64,000 nucleotides of DNA from Gnetum montanum. Lineage: Eukaryota; Streptophyta; Gnetopsida; Gnetales; Gnetaceae. The position numbers and the translations under genes are program-made. The stretch lies in assembly GCA_015680685.1 (NCBI GenBank), contig MNCI01004678.1:490566-554565 (forward strand), written 5' to 3'. Below, in pieces: positions 10,641 to 23,329 of this stretch; the stretch's first letter is position 1, and each line of letters opens with the position of its first letter. Below the pieces are notes generated by a model. That model had not been told where the DNA came from and made no database searches. It was given only the letters and a program-made list of their open reading frames with translations.

Positions 10641-13600
10641 GTCCTCATTAACTCCTTTAGTGTTTAAAGAAAAATGTAAAAAAATTGGGAAGGAGCATTT
10701 GGTATCCATAGAATTTTTATGGGGGATATGACAATTATAATATCATATGTCCTATGATATCATAGGCTTAAATTAGATCAACAATAGGGGAAAATGATAA
10801 AATTTCAATTAAAACTTCATAAAATATTATGATAAGTAGGTTCCAAAATGATGCATGAAGGTAGAAAAGTTATCCATAATGTTTTTGAGAGTGTGAAATT
10901 AATCTTTGAACATGATCTTAATCATTATACAAGTGAGTCCTCCCAAAAGTAGGCTCCTACCTATAATACCTTTGTATAACCACTTCTAAAGATGTTGATA
11001 GGTGCCTTAGAAATTTAATGTGGATCATGTCCTCATTCCAATACACACACAACTATCATAGTTGGAATTCTACACTATGCTAAATAGAACCATCAAATTC
11101 ATAATGATAGCATGTCAATGTAGTGGAATGAAGTTAAAATGGATCCAAAATGTAAAACATAATGTACCTTACCATGATCATAGTGAACCCCACATGTAAG
11201 GTGTGATTAAAATGACCATTATACATAATTTTTAGGTTTCCAAGCCAAGTCCAATCACTTACCAATTACATCGCATTACATCATCCTAAGCCCATGATCA
11301 TGAGACCAAGTAGCAATCACATGAAAACACTACCACTTAAATAAGAGAAAATTGAAAACATGCATTAAAATTTTTAAAAATAATTAATTAATCTTAGTGT
11401 TCAAGTGTTGGACATTGGAAATTGATTAGAGGAGCACCTTCAATCACAGATCACATGTCTGTCTAGTATTATAACTAATACTAATCTTATTAGTAGTGCA
11501 CCTTTATGCATAGTCAAATGTCTTTCCAGTGGTACCCCAAGAAATATTTTCTTAGAAATTAATTAATTATTTTGTTACCCTTGCCATAGGACTACCTTAG
11601 GCATGGATCACATGCCTTTTCAGTGATGTTACAAGGAAATAAATATTTTCAAATGAGATTTGAAGTGGTAGTACATTACTATAGAGTAAGTGGGACTCAA
11701 GATGAACTTCTAAGAAATCAACAAATCCCCTTAATGTTACACCCTTATCTAACCCTCTTAGCTCTTCCTTGTTCATTCAAGATCTAATGATTATAGGTTA
11801 GTTTTAGTTTTTATTGTGGTTAGGATCACACTACTCCCATGACAAGAATCTCTTATTAATAAAAATGGAGGAATAGATGTTGTGATCTCACTATCATGCA
11901 TAATTACTCCTTCAACGATTAGTTGTCATAGAATAATATTTCAAGCATGAAAATGGTTTTTACACATGATTCAAAACTTAATTAATAAAAATATTATCAA
12001 ATATTTGCAAAATATAAGGAAATTGATCCAAAGAAAATGAAAAATTAAAAAATAAATTTTAAATATTAATAAATAAAAATTATAAAATAAATGAAAAATT
12101 TTATATAAAAACTAGAAAATAATAGAAAAGTATTAAAAAAAAGATGTAAAAATTATGATCACAAGACCTAATTAAAATGAGTAACTCCATCACAACTAAG
12201 GTTTATGGAGGAGATGCAAGAAATAAACTGAGTAATGACTATGGTTGATGATGAAGATGAGGTCATGTCTTTTCATGCCTTCTTAAATGACTTTATTTAT
12301 TAAATGTCAACTAGGATTAGTTTTTGTAAGGCATCTGAGTTGTAACTTTGTAAGGCACCAAATCTAGAGGTATCATGGACAATGTAGGATCCTTCGTATC
12401 ATGTCTTTATTTGATGTTACCCTTATAAACCTCATTATGCATTAGCACTACCATCATATTTTCATCCAACACATTTTTATTTATAAATATTTTTTTCTAG
12501 GCTAGACTATGATCAAGATCTAGGTCACATGTGGTGTCATTCATGTACAAAGCTATTCTTGGATAAGAAACTTAGTTAATTTTCTATATACTAACTTGTA
12601 GGATGAATATCCTATAAGAAGTTTCTATGTGAAGCAATAGGCTTATAATGCATTATTGAACTTTACGCTCTACTATTTCCTATACTTGCTAATGATTCTT
12701 ATTAATATTCATGCCATTTCCCTATTTGTGACCTCTACTTAATCATTTTCTTGGGGTTGATAAGGTGTTGTAAGTTTGTGCTCAATTTCCAAGCATTACA
12801 TTAACTTCTTAAAGATAGCATCCATAAAATAGGTACCACTGTCTAAAGGTTGTGGTTGTAACCATAGTACAATTTATTACTACAATAGCTTCTACTTACT
12901 TGGTGTAGTAGTCAATAAATATAATGATGTAAGACTTGTTATTGGACACAGGCATGATGGGGTCCATGAAAGAAATTCCCATAAATCAAATAATTCTAGT
13001 GGTTGGATTTACTATTGAGATCCTTCAAAATATATAGTAATTCCACCATCACATTGACATATGTCACAAGATCATAAAGATCTTTATGGCTATGCATTTC
13101 CTTGTATTGTGGTCCCTACAAGATCCTCTATGTAAATCCTAGAGGACTCTTTGTTAGTTTGTTTTAGGTAAATACTAATGAACTAGGCTATGAACATAGA
13201 GCTTGCAAAGGTTTTCCTCTATTTTCATGAAGCATTTCCTTGATGCAAGAATTGTTGCTTCTTGCATCTATCTCATTCAAAAAGGATCTTCTACATAGCT
13301 AGATAAGAGAGATAGTTAGAAAACCATGGCTTTTTTATTGATTATGAATCCATTGTGACTTGTACAAACAACAAAATGATTTAATCAATCTTCATATCCA
13401 ATTGCAACTAAGAAAAATTATTGATAACTATGTTTTTAGGTCTCTTTCTATTAATCATCATAAGATTAAGTTCCTATAATATGACTATTCATTGTATGAC
13501 ACAAGGGATAACCATTAATTCATTTATTAAGAATTTCATAGCACTGTGATCTATGTACACATATAGAACATATCTAAGCAATAATGTCTAAAAGTTTTTA

Positions 13601-13660
13601 GTGCATACACCACTACCATGAGTTCATTTTCTATGATGGTGTAGTTTATCTATGCTCTTG
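10640..13660 (-). mobile_element. Element E, left part: old Athila-like relic split by element C
   Basis: Minus-strand sequence colinear with the 3' region and integrase of C but far more decayed. It includes the shared 3' block (10930-11005), AT-rich noncoding DNA with three degenerate copies of a GCACCTT...CACATGTCT-type motif (11430-11630), integrase (12380-13130) and the C-terminal part of RNase H, ending at 13660. It resumes at 35772 after element C and its TSD CAATG. No LTR of E was found; the left border near 10640 is approximate. Confidence 0.6.
12380..13660 (-). pseudogene. Integrase and RNase H remnant of element E
   Basis: No open frame remains, but the DNA aligns by eye with the integrase region of C: the inter-domain stretch near 12630-12760, the catalytic-core region near 12780-12990 and the zinc-binding region near 13060-13130. 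The RNase H segment runs to the CAATG target site at 13661-13665. Decay is much heavier than in C, D or K, which makes E one of the oldest elements here. Confidence 0.55.
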
Positions 13661-13665
13661 CAATG

Positions 13666-14563
13666 CGATGAGTGGCGAGGTACCCCTACGTCTAACCATA
13701 TGAATCACGGGCATTCACATGTGACTTGGTCAAATTCTGTAGACTATAAGCACTTGCATACACCAAACTCTAGCTAGCAAAATCTTATGTTAGAATGGTT
13801 GTTTTCTTCCCAACCTCACTTGTCATGTTCTAATGCGATGGTTAAGTGAGATTGAGGCAAATGATTTTTTATTGCTTTTCTCTTTATCTTCTAAAATCTA
13901 ATTCTTGAAATGTAAGAAATGGAATGTTGCGTAATCTATAAATATTCTATTCTATCTCTTAACTCTCCCTAGCATAAGCATCTGATCCCATCTTTTGTGC
14001 ACATCCTAAACATCCCCTGACCACTGCTGGGTTACCAGATGTTAAGCGTCACTGGGTTGCCAAGTGTTGGGTTTACGTTCGAGATGGTCGTACTTATGAT
14101 TTTTAAAAGATATAAAAGAGAAATAACAATAAAGTGATAACAATGAAAACTTAAGTAATTATTAAATTGTGGAAATATTAAACTATTTAAATGCTTAAAT
14201 GATTAAATCCAGATGCTACAAGGAATGCTTAAAAATCTCATCTTTATTGCCGGTCATGCCAGTGGACTCAAATACATTAGCTCTTGAATAAAGAGCTGGA
14301 CACCTTTCTGACACCTGCTGTGGGCACTTGGAAAATATTCTAACTCTTGCAGGAACAAACTACAAGATTCTAGCTACAAATACTCCAAAAGATGCCTAAG
14401 TGTGGTGGAAGCACACTTATTTATAGCTAGAACAAACTCTGTGTAAATGAGGCCACGTAAATGCATGGATAGATGCATCGACAAGGCCACGTCAAAGCGG
14501 TCACATATACGGGGCTTCGTATACGTGGCATAGTCGACGCATCGACTGATGAGTAGTTCATCA
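13666..14563 (-). repeat. 3' LTR of element C
   Basis: About 898 bp with the shared U5 end (GATGAGTGGCGAGGTACCCC) but a U3 unlike A or D: the U3 start (14455-14563) is rich in TCGAC, GATGCATC and GTATAC-type palindromes instead of GATATC. A TATA box is present on the minus strand near 14410-14420. Confidence 0.9.
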
Positions 14564-14573
14564 TACCCCCATG
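14564..14573 (-). other. Polypurine tract of element C
   Basis: Minus-strand CATGGGGGTA next to the 3' LTR, identical to that of A and D. Confidence 0.8.
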
Positions 14574-14804
14574 ACTGAGTGAAAATTTTTCCTCGAGTTT
14601 TATTACAACTTGGAAGGTATGAAGTTATTACAACACACATGATGAAACAAAGCTACAAAGACATTGACTTTACTGATGCACTAAGTGCCCGAATGTACAG
14701 AGAAGAATGAATTACAAAATGGTGGTGTTTAGAGACAAAATTGAACACCCTGACGATTTTGGATTATCGACTATGTCGAAAGATATTAAAATTGATGACG
14801 AAGG

Positions 14805-17660
14805 TTACATTGTCCCTAGTGGCGGTGGTTTTGACGGGCCTTCACCAACCTCTGGTGCATGTGGTGGCTATGGAGCAGATGATGGTTGTCCTGCAGCAGC
14901 TGCAACTTTTAGAGGCAACTGAAAAGCCTCCAACAGAGCCCTCATTTTCTCTTCTTTGATTCTTGGATCATTCACTGTCCAAGCAGCTTCAACAATGTGT
15001 GTTAGAACTGGAACATCCCAAGGGCATGGAAGTGTAGGAAAGAGTTCTTTTAAATTGACAAACCAGGAAGCAAACTATTTTTGTTCAATATTGAATGCTT
15101 AGATTGATTTTCACAGCTACTAGTAGTCATTCATCCATCGGGCCAAGTTCTCAGCGACCACACGTTGTCCTTCAAAATGAGTGCAAAGAACCTCCAGTTC
15201 CACATTTGCTATTTCCAACTTCTATTTTGTCACTTTATGTGCTTGGAACTTGCCCTCATATAAAGAATACGATGTGGCCACTTGCTTCTCTGGGTCAAAT
15301 CGTGGCCTTCCAGCTATTAGCATAGCCAGGTTTGTATAACGAAGGTTGGCTAATTATATGTATTTTATCATTTCTTCAATTTTTAGCTCCTTGAGGTGGA
15401 TCTCAGCCTAGTTGTAGGTGTTCAATCCATCGAAGATGGGTTGCTACACCTTGCCTCCTTCATGGAGCTGCTGGAGCGCTTGGCTCAGTTTGGCCTTTGT
15501 GACTTGAATCTCTTTTTCATTTACTTCTTTTTGTAATCCCACTTGGTTCCTATAGTGATTTTTAACTTTTTCAAACTTAAGGGCCTCATTTTTCCAAGCG
15601 GTGATTTCTATAGATGATTTCTGTCGCAAGGCCCAAACTTTCTCCATAGATAGATTACGATTTTTGGTAGCCAATCTCCTCACATCAGTGTTCACCCTGA
15701 CTAGCTCCTCCTGTTGTTGGTGGATGAAGTCTTTCATGTGTTGATTTTCAACACCAACATTGCTCAGGCGATGAGCTTCTACGGTCAACTTGACATTCTC
15801 TTAGCGAACCTCCACCAAGTCCTTGTTTAGATGGTATGCATGAGCATCTTTCAAGGACTTGTCAAAGATCACCGACTCTCACTCATCCTCAACCATTTGA
15901 ATTTTTGTTTGAAGCTATTGAAAAGCTTCATTTCTAGTGAGTTCATGGTCAAGGAGAGCTGGATCAGCAAGTTGGGCCCTTAATTGAGCAAATTTTGTCA
16001 CCAAGCATTGACAATTCACTTAAGCTACTTCAAGTTGCCCCTTCAAGATGAGACACTTGCCCCTTGCTGAGAGTAGCTCTAACTGGATTGCAGTAATGTT
16101 ATCCGGAAGATCAAAGACATCTAGAAGTGGTTGCCTTATTTCCACCAGTTGATCCAACAATTCTTCATGTTGGGCTGCATTGATCCTACTACGTGAAGTT
16201 CCTACAGACATCTATACCTCTTCAAGTCCATGTACATCCGGTATAGGCACTGCTGGTGCATCAAGGGCCGTAGCAATTATGTTAGCAACCACTTTAGCTG
16301 CAATTTCTTGTCCCTGGTGCTGCATTACCAGGACAATCAGCCCTTCATCATCCTCCTAGCATACTGAAATAGTAGCAGCATTTCCTGAAGTTTTAGGAAA
16401 TAATTGTTGGATGGATACCGTTACTTCTTGGATACTAGGATCAGTTCTTGTAGGTACTTGTGTCCGAGCGATAGAAAACATCGACCTTGCTCCCTCTAGT
16501 AGACTCATCAATCGAGCCACTTGCTCTAGATGGCTCATCATAGGGTGATAGACTAAAGGATCTTCTCCTCCACTGGTTCCTACAGATTTCTCTTGTTGGC
16601 TCAAGAGCGAATGTCAGATTTCATGTATGTGTTCTGTGATTATCTACAAGCTTGACCTTGTTGTTTGCGTAGGCGGTGGAGGTGGTTGCTGCTCTTCCTC
16701 GAGTCATGTGGTGGTCAGAGTCTTATCCTTCATCATCTCCTACCATGAGGCAATTGGGACGTGTTGAAGTATGTCATTGGCTTATCGTGCTATCCCTACC
16801 TATTTGCATAACTTGTTGATTAAGTAGCGAAAGGGTAGAGCCCGCCTTCCACATTTGCTTTCAGCGAATCTTTTCTCAATCTCCAGAAACATCGACTGTG
16901 GAAGGTTGATTGGGAATTTTTTGCTTAGAGAAGCACATGTACAAGTAGAGAAGGTAGTGATCTTGCTGGGTCTTACCATTGGATTCAAGTGGTAAGATGC
17001 AATTTTTGAGTATACCCTCTCTATGATGGTCAAAGTGCCAAACTCCTTATGTTCTACCCCATAGCACCGCCTGATCCACTTCCCTTTTACCTTAGGATCT
17101 GCTTATTTAGGGATCTCTGCCACATCGGCTTTGGTCTTTGGCAACCCCAGAGCTTGTGAAATTGTATCTGCAGAGTAAGAGACATGAATGTTTTTGATTC
17201 TTACTCTGGACCTCGGTTGCCGATTCGTCCAGAAGAGGTAAGTTTCTCCTAGGTACCATTCACCACTAGATGTGATGATTGACCACATAAGAGAGCTTTG
17301 TAATTGGGTCTTCACTTCTTCTAGTGCATTCTCTAGAAATGGTCCAAAGTTCAACTCTTACAGGACCATTCATTATAGCTCCCTTGGCTTAATAGTGTCG
17401 AGACATGCCTGGGTCAGGGTGACCTCAAGCTGTGGCACTACCACTGGAGTCTCATCCCCTTGCAATTGTTTGCTGGGGATCTTCTCTTTAAGAATCTGAT
17501 GAACAGATTCCACATTAGGTCCTTCGTAGAGGGGGCTAGTTGCATGTGAGCCCTCCACGTGCTCTAGATGTCATACACCTCATCCTCTTCTCATTCTTGG
17601 TCACTTGTCCCTTTTTTGGGATGATCCTTCTTCCCTTGGATGCCTTGATTTGGGTACCAT
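14805..17660 (-). pseudogene. Extra ORF of element C at the env position (globular N-terminus, coiled-coil C-terminus)
   Basis: Downstream of pol in the same sense, about 950 codons from an ATG at 17660 (M-V-P-K) to a TAA at 14805, broken by stops and frameshifts. The N-terminal 280 residues include L-F-W-T-N-R, A-D-T-I-S-Q-A-L-G-L-P and S-Y-H-L-N-P-M-V-R, reminiscent of the plant transposon-protein domain carried by some Athila/Ogre ORFs (inference). The C-terminal half (15788-15444 and nearby) is rich in Glu, Lys, Gln and Leu and looks like a long coiled coil. F carries a colinear copy at 45480-48291. I see no signal peptide or convincing membrane anchor, so a true envelope role is not supported. 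Function unknown. Confidence 0.6.
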
Positions 17661-19690
17661 TTGCAATCAAGCATAACCATGAATTAAAATGTGCACAAGT
17701 TGTATGAAATGGCACTCATACACCTTAGCATTTTGACCAAGTTATGATACTAGCACTTGCATCCCATTAGATTCTCCGAAGTATAGTTGAGGGGTTAGAA
17801 ATAAAAATAGTAAGGCATGAGTTGTAATTTAAATTGTTATTTTTGTTCCTTCCCTTAAGAGGTGTTAAGTCTTTAATAATTTTAATGATTATAGATCTCA
17901 CTGCCCCATGATGAAGAGCATACCTTCAATTTTGAAAGAGGAAAAGGATGGGTTGATTAGGACATGCAGTAGAAAACGTAAGTGCTTGGGAAAAACAAGT
18001 GAGGTAGAAAAATGGAAAAACTCCCTCAACATGTGTGCAAAAATGGACAAAATTCATAGTGAAACAGTGGTATATATAGATTGTGTTTGCATTGCGTTGA
18101 CGGGGCTACATATATGGGGCCTAGTCGACGTAGGGTGCTGAAAATGTTGACCAGCGTTGACCAAAGAAGAAAAAGCCCGAAACGTTGAATGAGAACACAA
18201 AATTGGAACAATTTAAGAGCTGAGAGATTGGGGACTTGGTTGATAGAAAGAGGAAGGTAATTGGGCTTAGAAAAAGAGTCAAAGGTTGGAGAATGTCATG
18301 AGATAGAACTCTATGGAGAAGAACGCATGCGATAGTTAGCGTAGAAACAATCAACCAACAATATCAAGAGGATAGGAGACTAACAAATGGAACCAAGGGA
18401 TATGCAAGTGGGTCCTCCCCATAGCAAGCAGTAGGCTTAGTAGCCCTTGCATATCGTCAACACCAAAGTCCATGGGTCCTGGAGTCAACGAAAGGTGACC
18501 ACGAGTTAATACTCACATCCATGAGAACTTGCTAAAGCATTAGGAGTTCATGTAAATCACGACAAACCCTCAAAACATAAGATCGGTAGTGAGGTGAGTC
18601 ATGGAGAGAAATGGATGAAGAGAAAGGGGTGGGAATTGGAATTCTGATTATTGGTCACATTAAACCTCATGTAAAGTTTGTGGTTAAGTGACATGGTAGG
18701 ACCCATCCCGAGTTTAGACCCAAAACCAACCACATGCAGTGACATTGCAGCAACATGTGAAGACTCGTCCACCCCTAGGAGTACAAGCATGCACTCACAA
18801 ATAACCACCACTCTAACATGCATGAGAGAAAGGAAGTCAAAATAGGATTAAGTTAGAGGGGACAAAGCAAGTCCCATAACTAGTGCTTGTGGCCTATTAG
18901 AGGCGGTCTAAGGGGTGTTCTTTGAATTCCTATATAGTTATTATTTTTATTTTTATTTTTATGGGAACCACACCATGTAAAGACCCATGTGTTTGTGCAT
19001 GCATTTGGCCAAGGGGTGTGCTTTAAATCCTCATGTTTTTTTTTGTTTTTGCGATGAGGACCACAACATGCAAGGCCAAATTGCTAAGGAGCTTCTGAGT
19101 ATGAGAGGACTTGGAGTGGTGAGAAATCCGTGAGGACACTTTCGCAAACCAGGGAATAGAGAAGTACGAAGAATGTTGCATTCCCCTTGAAGTCACACCC
19201 GATTCAAATCATTGGGTCATCCCCAAGTCTAGGAACTACACACGTCACAAATTAATTAAAATGTTTTTAAGTGAAGGGGTTTGCATGTTTCCAAAAGGAG
19301 GAAAACCATGGAGTGGATGAATGAGTGGATGATGTGGACTCACTGCCTATTTTATGAGATGAAAGCATATGTAATTTCCTAGAACAACAATGCGAGGGCA
19401 GGAGAAAGATATAATAGGTGGACCATTTCATGCAACCCATCGCAACCAGAACCAACCGCACCAGTACATTTGATGACAATAAGACAGTTTATTAGTAAAA
19501 CAACTAGAAATTAAGCACACATACACATATATAAATAAAAAAATAAAAAAATAGAAAAGTAAATAAAGAAAGAAAAACTAAGTAAGAATGGGCAAACATA
19601 CGAACGATTTTGTAAAACAAAAAAGTGTAAAACAAAAAAGTTTCAAAAATAGTGAGGAGCTTAGTAGAGTGGGTTAGCATGGAGAATGGT
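17661..19690 (-). other. Noncoding region of C between integrase and the extra ORF
   Basis: Contains the shared purine-rich block near 18409, a two-copy version (18900-19080) of the repeat that is expanded in K, and the promoter-like block at 18071-18135. On the minus strand 18823-18599 reads as a partial equivalent of the conserved short frame in A and D. Confidence 0.5.
18071..18135 (-). promoter_or_regulatory. U3-like block and TATA box before the extra ORF of C
   Basis: On the minus strand GTCGACTAGGCCCCATATAT and a following GTCAACGCAATG resemble the U3 start of C's own LTRs (compare 14480-14545 and 35690-35745). A TATATATA box lies at 18071-18078, about 410 bases before the ATG of the extra ORF. 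F has the same arrangement with its own U3 motifs. A promoter for a separate transcript is an inference. Confidence 0.4.
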
Positions 19691-19779
19691 CTCCCCCATG
19701 ACTAGGCTGGAAGGAGGAGACCCAAAAAATGGAATGAGGTTGTCCTTGTGATGATATGGTAGGAGCAGTGGTTTGATGT

Positions 19780-20870
19780 AGTTCACGAAAAGGTTTTAAT
19801 TATTGCCTATTGACTAACTGTGTTCTCGTGGGGTCCTCAAGTTTGTGTATAAGCAAGGCCCCATATGGGAAGGTTTCGGAGACAATATAAGGTCCCTCCC
19901 ACAATGTTTGAAACTTAGTACATTGTGGTACATGTGTGGGGTTCCAGTAGAGTACCTTATATCCACATCGAAATGTTACCTTCCAAATCCTAAGATCATG
20001 AAGTTTTTTATTATAGGCCTTATGTATCTCATTTGATGATAGGGCTACTAATCGATTCTCATCTAGCACACTCAAGTTGATAAGTCATTCTCGTTGTGCT
20101 AGTGGCAAGTCAAGACCCAAGTCACTGGCCATAGATAGTGTTCAGAGTTCTGCCTAGATTGGGAGTTTTGGTAGCTTTCCATACACTAACTCATAAGGAG
20201 TGTAACCTATAGGAAGTTTTCATGTGGAGCGATAGGCCCAGAGGGCATCGTCAAGTTTTGTGCTCCAGTCCCTCCTATATTTACTAATGGTTCTAGTGAG
20301 GATCTTGGTAATCTCCCTATTGGTGACTTCGGCTTGCTCATTGGATTGGGGGTGATAAGGTGTTATAAATTTATGGTTGACCCCCAAGTGTTGCATGAGT
20401 TTACGAAAAGTGATGCCTGTGAAATGAGTTCCATTGTTTAAGATGAGTGCACGTGGCACTCCAAACATGTTTATGAGTTGTTGTTGGACAAATCATGTGG
20501 CTGTGTTTGAAGAACAATCAGTGACAGTTGCCATCTTCGCTCACTTTGTGTAGTAGTCAACAACGACGATGATGTACACCTTCTCATTGAACATGGGTGT
20601 GATGGGACCCATGAAGTTGATGCCCCAAATATCAAAGGGTATTAGTGGTTGGATCCATTGTTGAGGTCCCTCCATTCGTGCGATCATCCCACCATCTCTC
20701 TAACATCATTCACAGGAGTAGGAAAACCATTGTGCATCCTTGAAGAGTGTAGGCTAGCAATATCCTACAAGTAAGATCTTAATGGTCGTGTGTTGTTTGA
20801 CATAGTGGCCCCCACAAGGTTCCTCATGAGCATCTTGAAGGATGTGTAGTGTATCTTCATGAGGGATGTA
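19780..20870 (-). pseudogene. Integrase remnant of element C
   Basis: Zinc-binding region near 20860-20700, catalytic core in the open piece 20468-20220 and C-terminal domain in 20075-19800. The core keeps the region after the second catalytic position (N-G-T-H-F-T-G) and the segment with H-P-Q-S-N-E-Q-A-E-V-T-N-R-E. The first and second catalytic aspartates read as Asn (I-N-F-M-G and L-N-N-G), so the DDE triad is incomplete. The C-terminal piece has W-E-G-P-Y-I-V-S-E-T-F-P near the end, typical of the family. Integrase would insert the cDNA into host chromatin. Confidence 0.75.
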
Positions 20871-21124
20871 CCATTGAACTAGGCCATCCGCACACACCTT
20901 ATAAAGGTTTTCGTTGATTTCCATGAAGTGCTTGGCCTTATGGAGAAACTGTTGTTTCTATTGATGGTCCCACTCCTTTGGTAATTCTTCGGTGGTGAGA
21001 TAGGTGAGGATGTGGCTGAACCAAGGTGATTCCTTGGGCATCTGCTTACTGATTACTCCAGCAAAGAGGATTTCATTTGGAAATTGGTTGGAGAGTGGCT
21101 CCTCCTCTTCGGCGTTATCCCATC

Positions 21125-22600
21125 GTAACTAAGATAAGTGGTTAGCAACCACATTCTCAGCTTCCTTCTTGTCTACCATGGTGAGGTCAAATTCCTGAAG
21201 AAGAACAAGCCACCGTATATACAGGGGCTCATTGTTGGTTTGTTCATCAGGAACCAGATGGAACTGTGTTCGGTATGCACAAACATCTTGTACCCAAGCA
21301 CATAGTGTTGAAATTTTTCCAACGTAAAAACCACCACCATTAATTCCTTTTTTGTGGTGGTGTAGTTGAGCTAAGCACCCACAATGCTGTGGCTTGCATA
21401 GTGGATATAGTATGGGCATTTCTGGTCATCCCACTGTGTAAGCAAAGCTCCCAATGCATAGTTGGATACATTCGTCATAATGTGGAAGGGTCTGGACCAA
21501 TCAGGTGTCCATAGAGTTGGAGTCTCTATGAGTTTCTATTTAAGTGTTTGGGATGCAAATTCACATTCCCTGGTCCAGACAAATGGATCATCTTTCTTTG
21601 TGAGTTCCACCAATAGCTTGGAGATCTTTGAGAAATTTTTGATGAAGCGTTGGTAGTAACTAGTGTGGCCAAAGAGTGACTGAACATCTTTTATAGTGCT
21701 TGGTTGACTAGTGATTCCTTGGATGACCTTGATTTTTTTAGGATCTATACTAATCCCTACTTAGAATAGTGTCCTCTTAGACCATTAAGTGGCTCTTTTG
21801 CCAATTGAGCCGTAGATTAGTTTCCACACATCTTTTTAGAACTTTCTCAAGGTAGTCCAAGGCTTGTTCAAATGTTTCTCCATAGGTAGAGAAGTCATCC
21901 ATGAAGACTTCTACCCCATTGCCAATTTGCTGCTGGAAGATGCTAAGGACAAGGCATTGGAAAGTTGTAGGTGCATTACACAGGCCAAAGGACATCTTTT
22001 TATATGCAAAAGTTCCCCAAGGACTTGTAAATGTTGTCTTTGCTTGGTCTTCTGGCACGATTTGGATTTGGTTATAGCCACTATAACCATCCAAAAAGCT
22101 ATAATTACAATGCCCCACAATGGTATCCAACACTTGGTCCACAAATGGGAGTGGGAAGTGATCCTTGAAGGTAGCCATATTTAGTAGTCAAAAATCTATA
22201 TAGACCCTCCATTTGCCATCCTTCTTTGGCACAATAACAAGTGGGCTAATCCATTTGCTATCCACAATGGAATAGATGAACCCCGCTTTCAGCAATTGCT
22301 CAATTTCATCCTTGACTACTTGCTTCAATTTGTGGTTCAACCACCTTTGTGGTTATTGTCATGGTTTCATGGAGGGGTTGATATAAATTTGATGTTGGCA
22401 TACCATGGGATCAACTCCTATTAACTCAAGGTATGACCATGCAAAAGCGGCCTCCCATTTGTTCACCACCTTTAGCAACTTCTTCTTTTGTTCAGGAGCA
22501 AGAGTGGCATTGATAATAACTAGCTTGCCATTATGCAAAAATGCATATTCTAAATTGGATGATAAGGATTTGAGTTCCAAGGGCTCCTATTTAAAAATTT
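21125..22600 (-). pseudogene. Reverse transcriptase and RNase H of element C
   Basis: RT fingers and palm are readable, with the best open stretch at 22178-21777: F-L-D-G-Y-S-G-Y-N-Q-I, then F-G-L-C-N-A-P-T-T-F-Q, then the catalytic V-F-M-D-D-F-S. This is the Athila-type version. The connection domain and RNase H follow at 21760-21125, with the terminal N-V-V-A-N-H-L-S motif, where Asn replaces the usual Asp. Stops such as W-R-V-Y-I-D-F-stop split the frame. The catalytic RT residues are intact but the polyprotein cannot be made. Confidence 0.8.
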
Positions 22601-22789
22601 CAGGGATCTGTAACTTTCCCTAATCATCACGGTCATCAACAGTGGAGATTTGTTGATGGACCTTTTCCAAATCATCCATGCTTTCTACATAGGTTCATAT
22701 AAGCCCATTAGATAGTTCCATGCATAAAGTATTGCTATTAGAGTTAGTGGTCAACCACTGGGTGCTTTTTTAATTTGTGGATGCTACGT

Positions 22790-23270
22790 ACAGGCATCAT
22801 TGAACATGTGATTCTTCGGCACACTGACTGCATGCTTGAATAGATGTTTGCTTAGAGGACCATAGTTGCACTCGGAGTCACTATACGTGATGCATGGAAT
22901 GCGCTTCTTCTCAATCTTCCCAAAAGGATTTTCTTTTGAAATTTTAAGGGAAAGATCTCAGCATCCTAATCATGCATCCACCGTGCTCAACCAGGCTCTT
23001 CCCATTATGATTGAAAAGTTCCCTTTGCAATTCTCAACATGAATGACCAGGAAGTCAGCAGGATAGGACCACCCACAAATGGTGGTCACAATGTCTTCTA
23101 CCAATCCTAAGAGAATAGTAATGGATTGGTCTGCTAGCTTGAGCTGAATATTGCTCTTCTTTAACAGGGGTAGGTTTCAATTCTTGTACATGTCATGTGA
23201 AATCAAGTTGATGCCTGACCCTGAATCTAGAAGGGCTTTACATGGCTCATTTCCTGCCACTTGAAGATAG
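22790..23270 (-). pseudogene. Aspartic protease remnant of element C
   Basis: On the minus strand the motif L-L-D-S-G-S-G-I-N-L-I-S is near 23205-23245, followed by the L-A-D-Q-S-I and V-E-D-I-V-T-T blocks as in A. Several stops. Downstream (22790-22600) is a linker into RT. Confidence 0.65.
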
Positions 23271-23329
23271 ATGAGGGGGCTTCCCAGATCAATCAATTTC
23301 TAAGAAAGATAGCCTGCCTTTATCTAGTC

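Noticed and set aside
14805-17660. The extra ORF of C as a true envelope glycoprotein
   Set aside because: No signal peptide, membrane anchor or cleavage-type features are visible; most of the C-terminal half looks like coiled coil.
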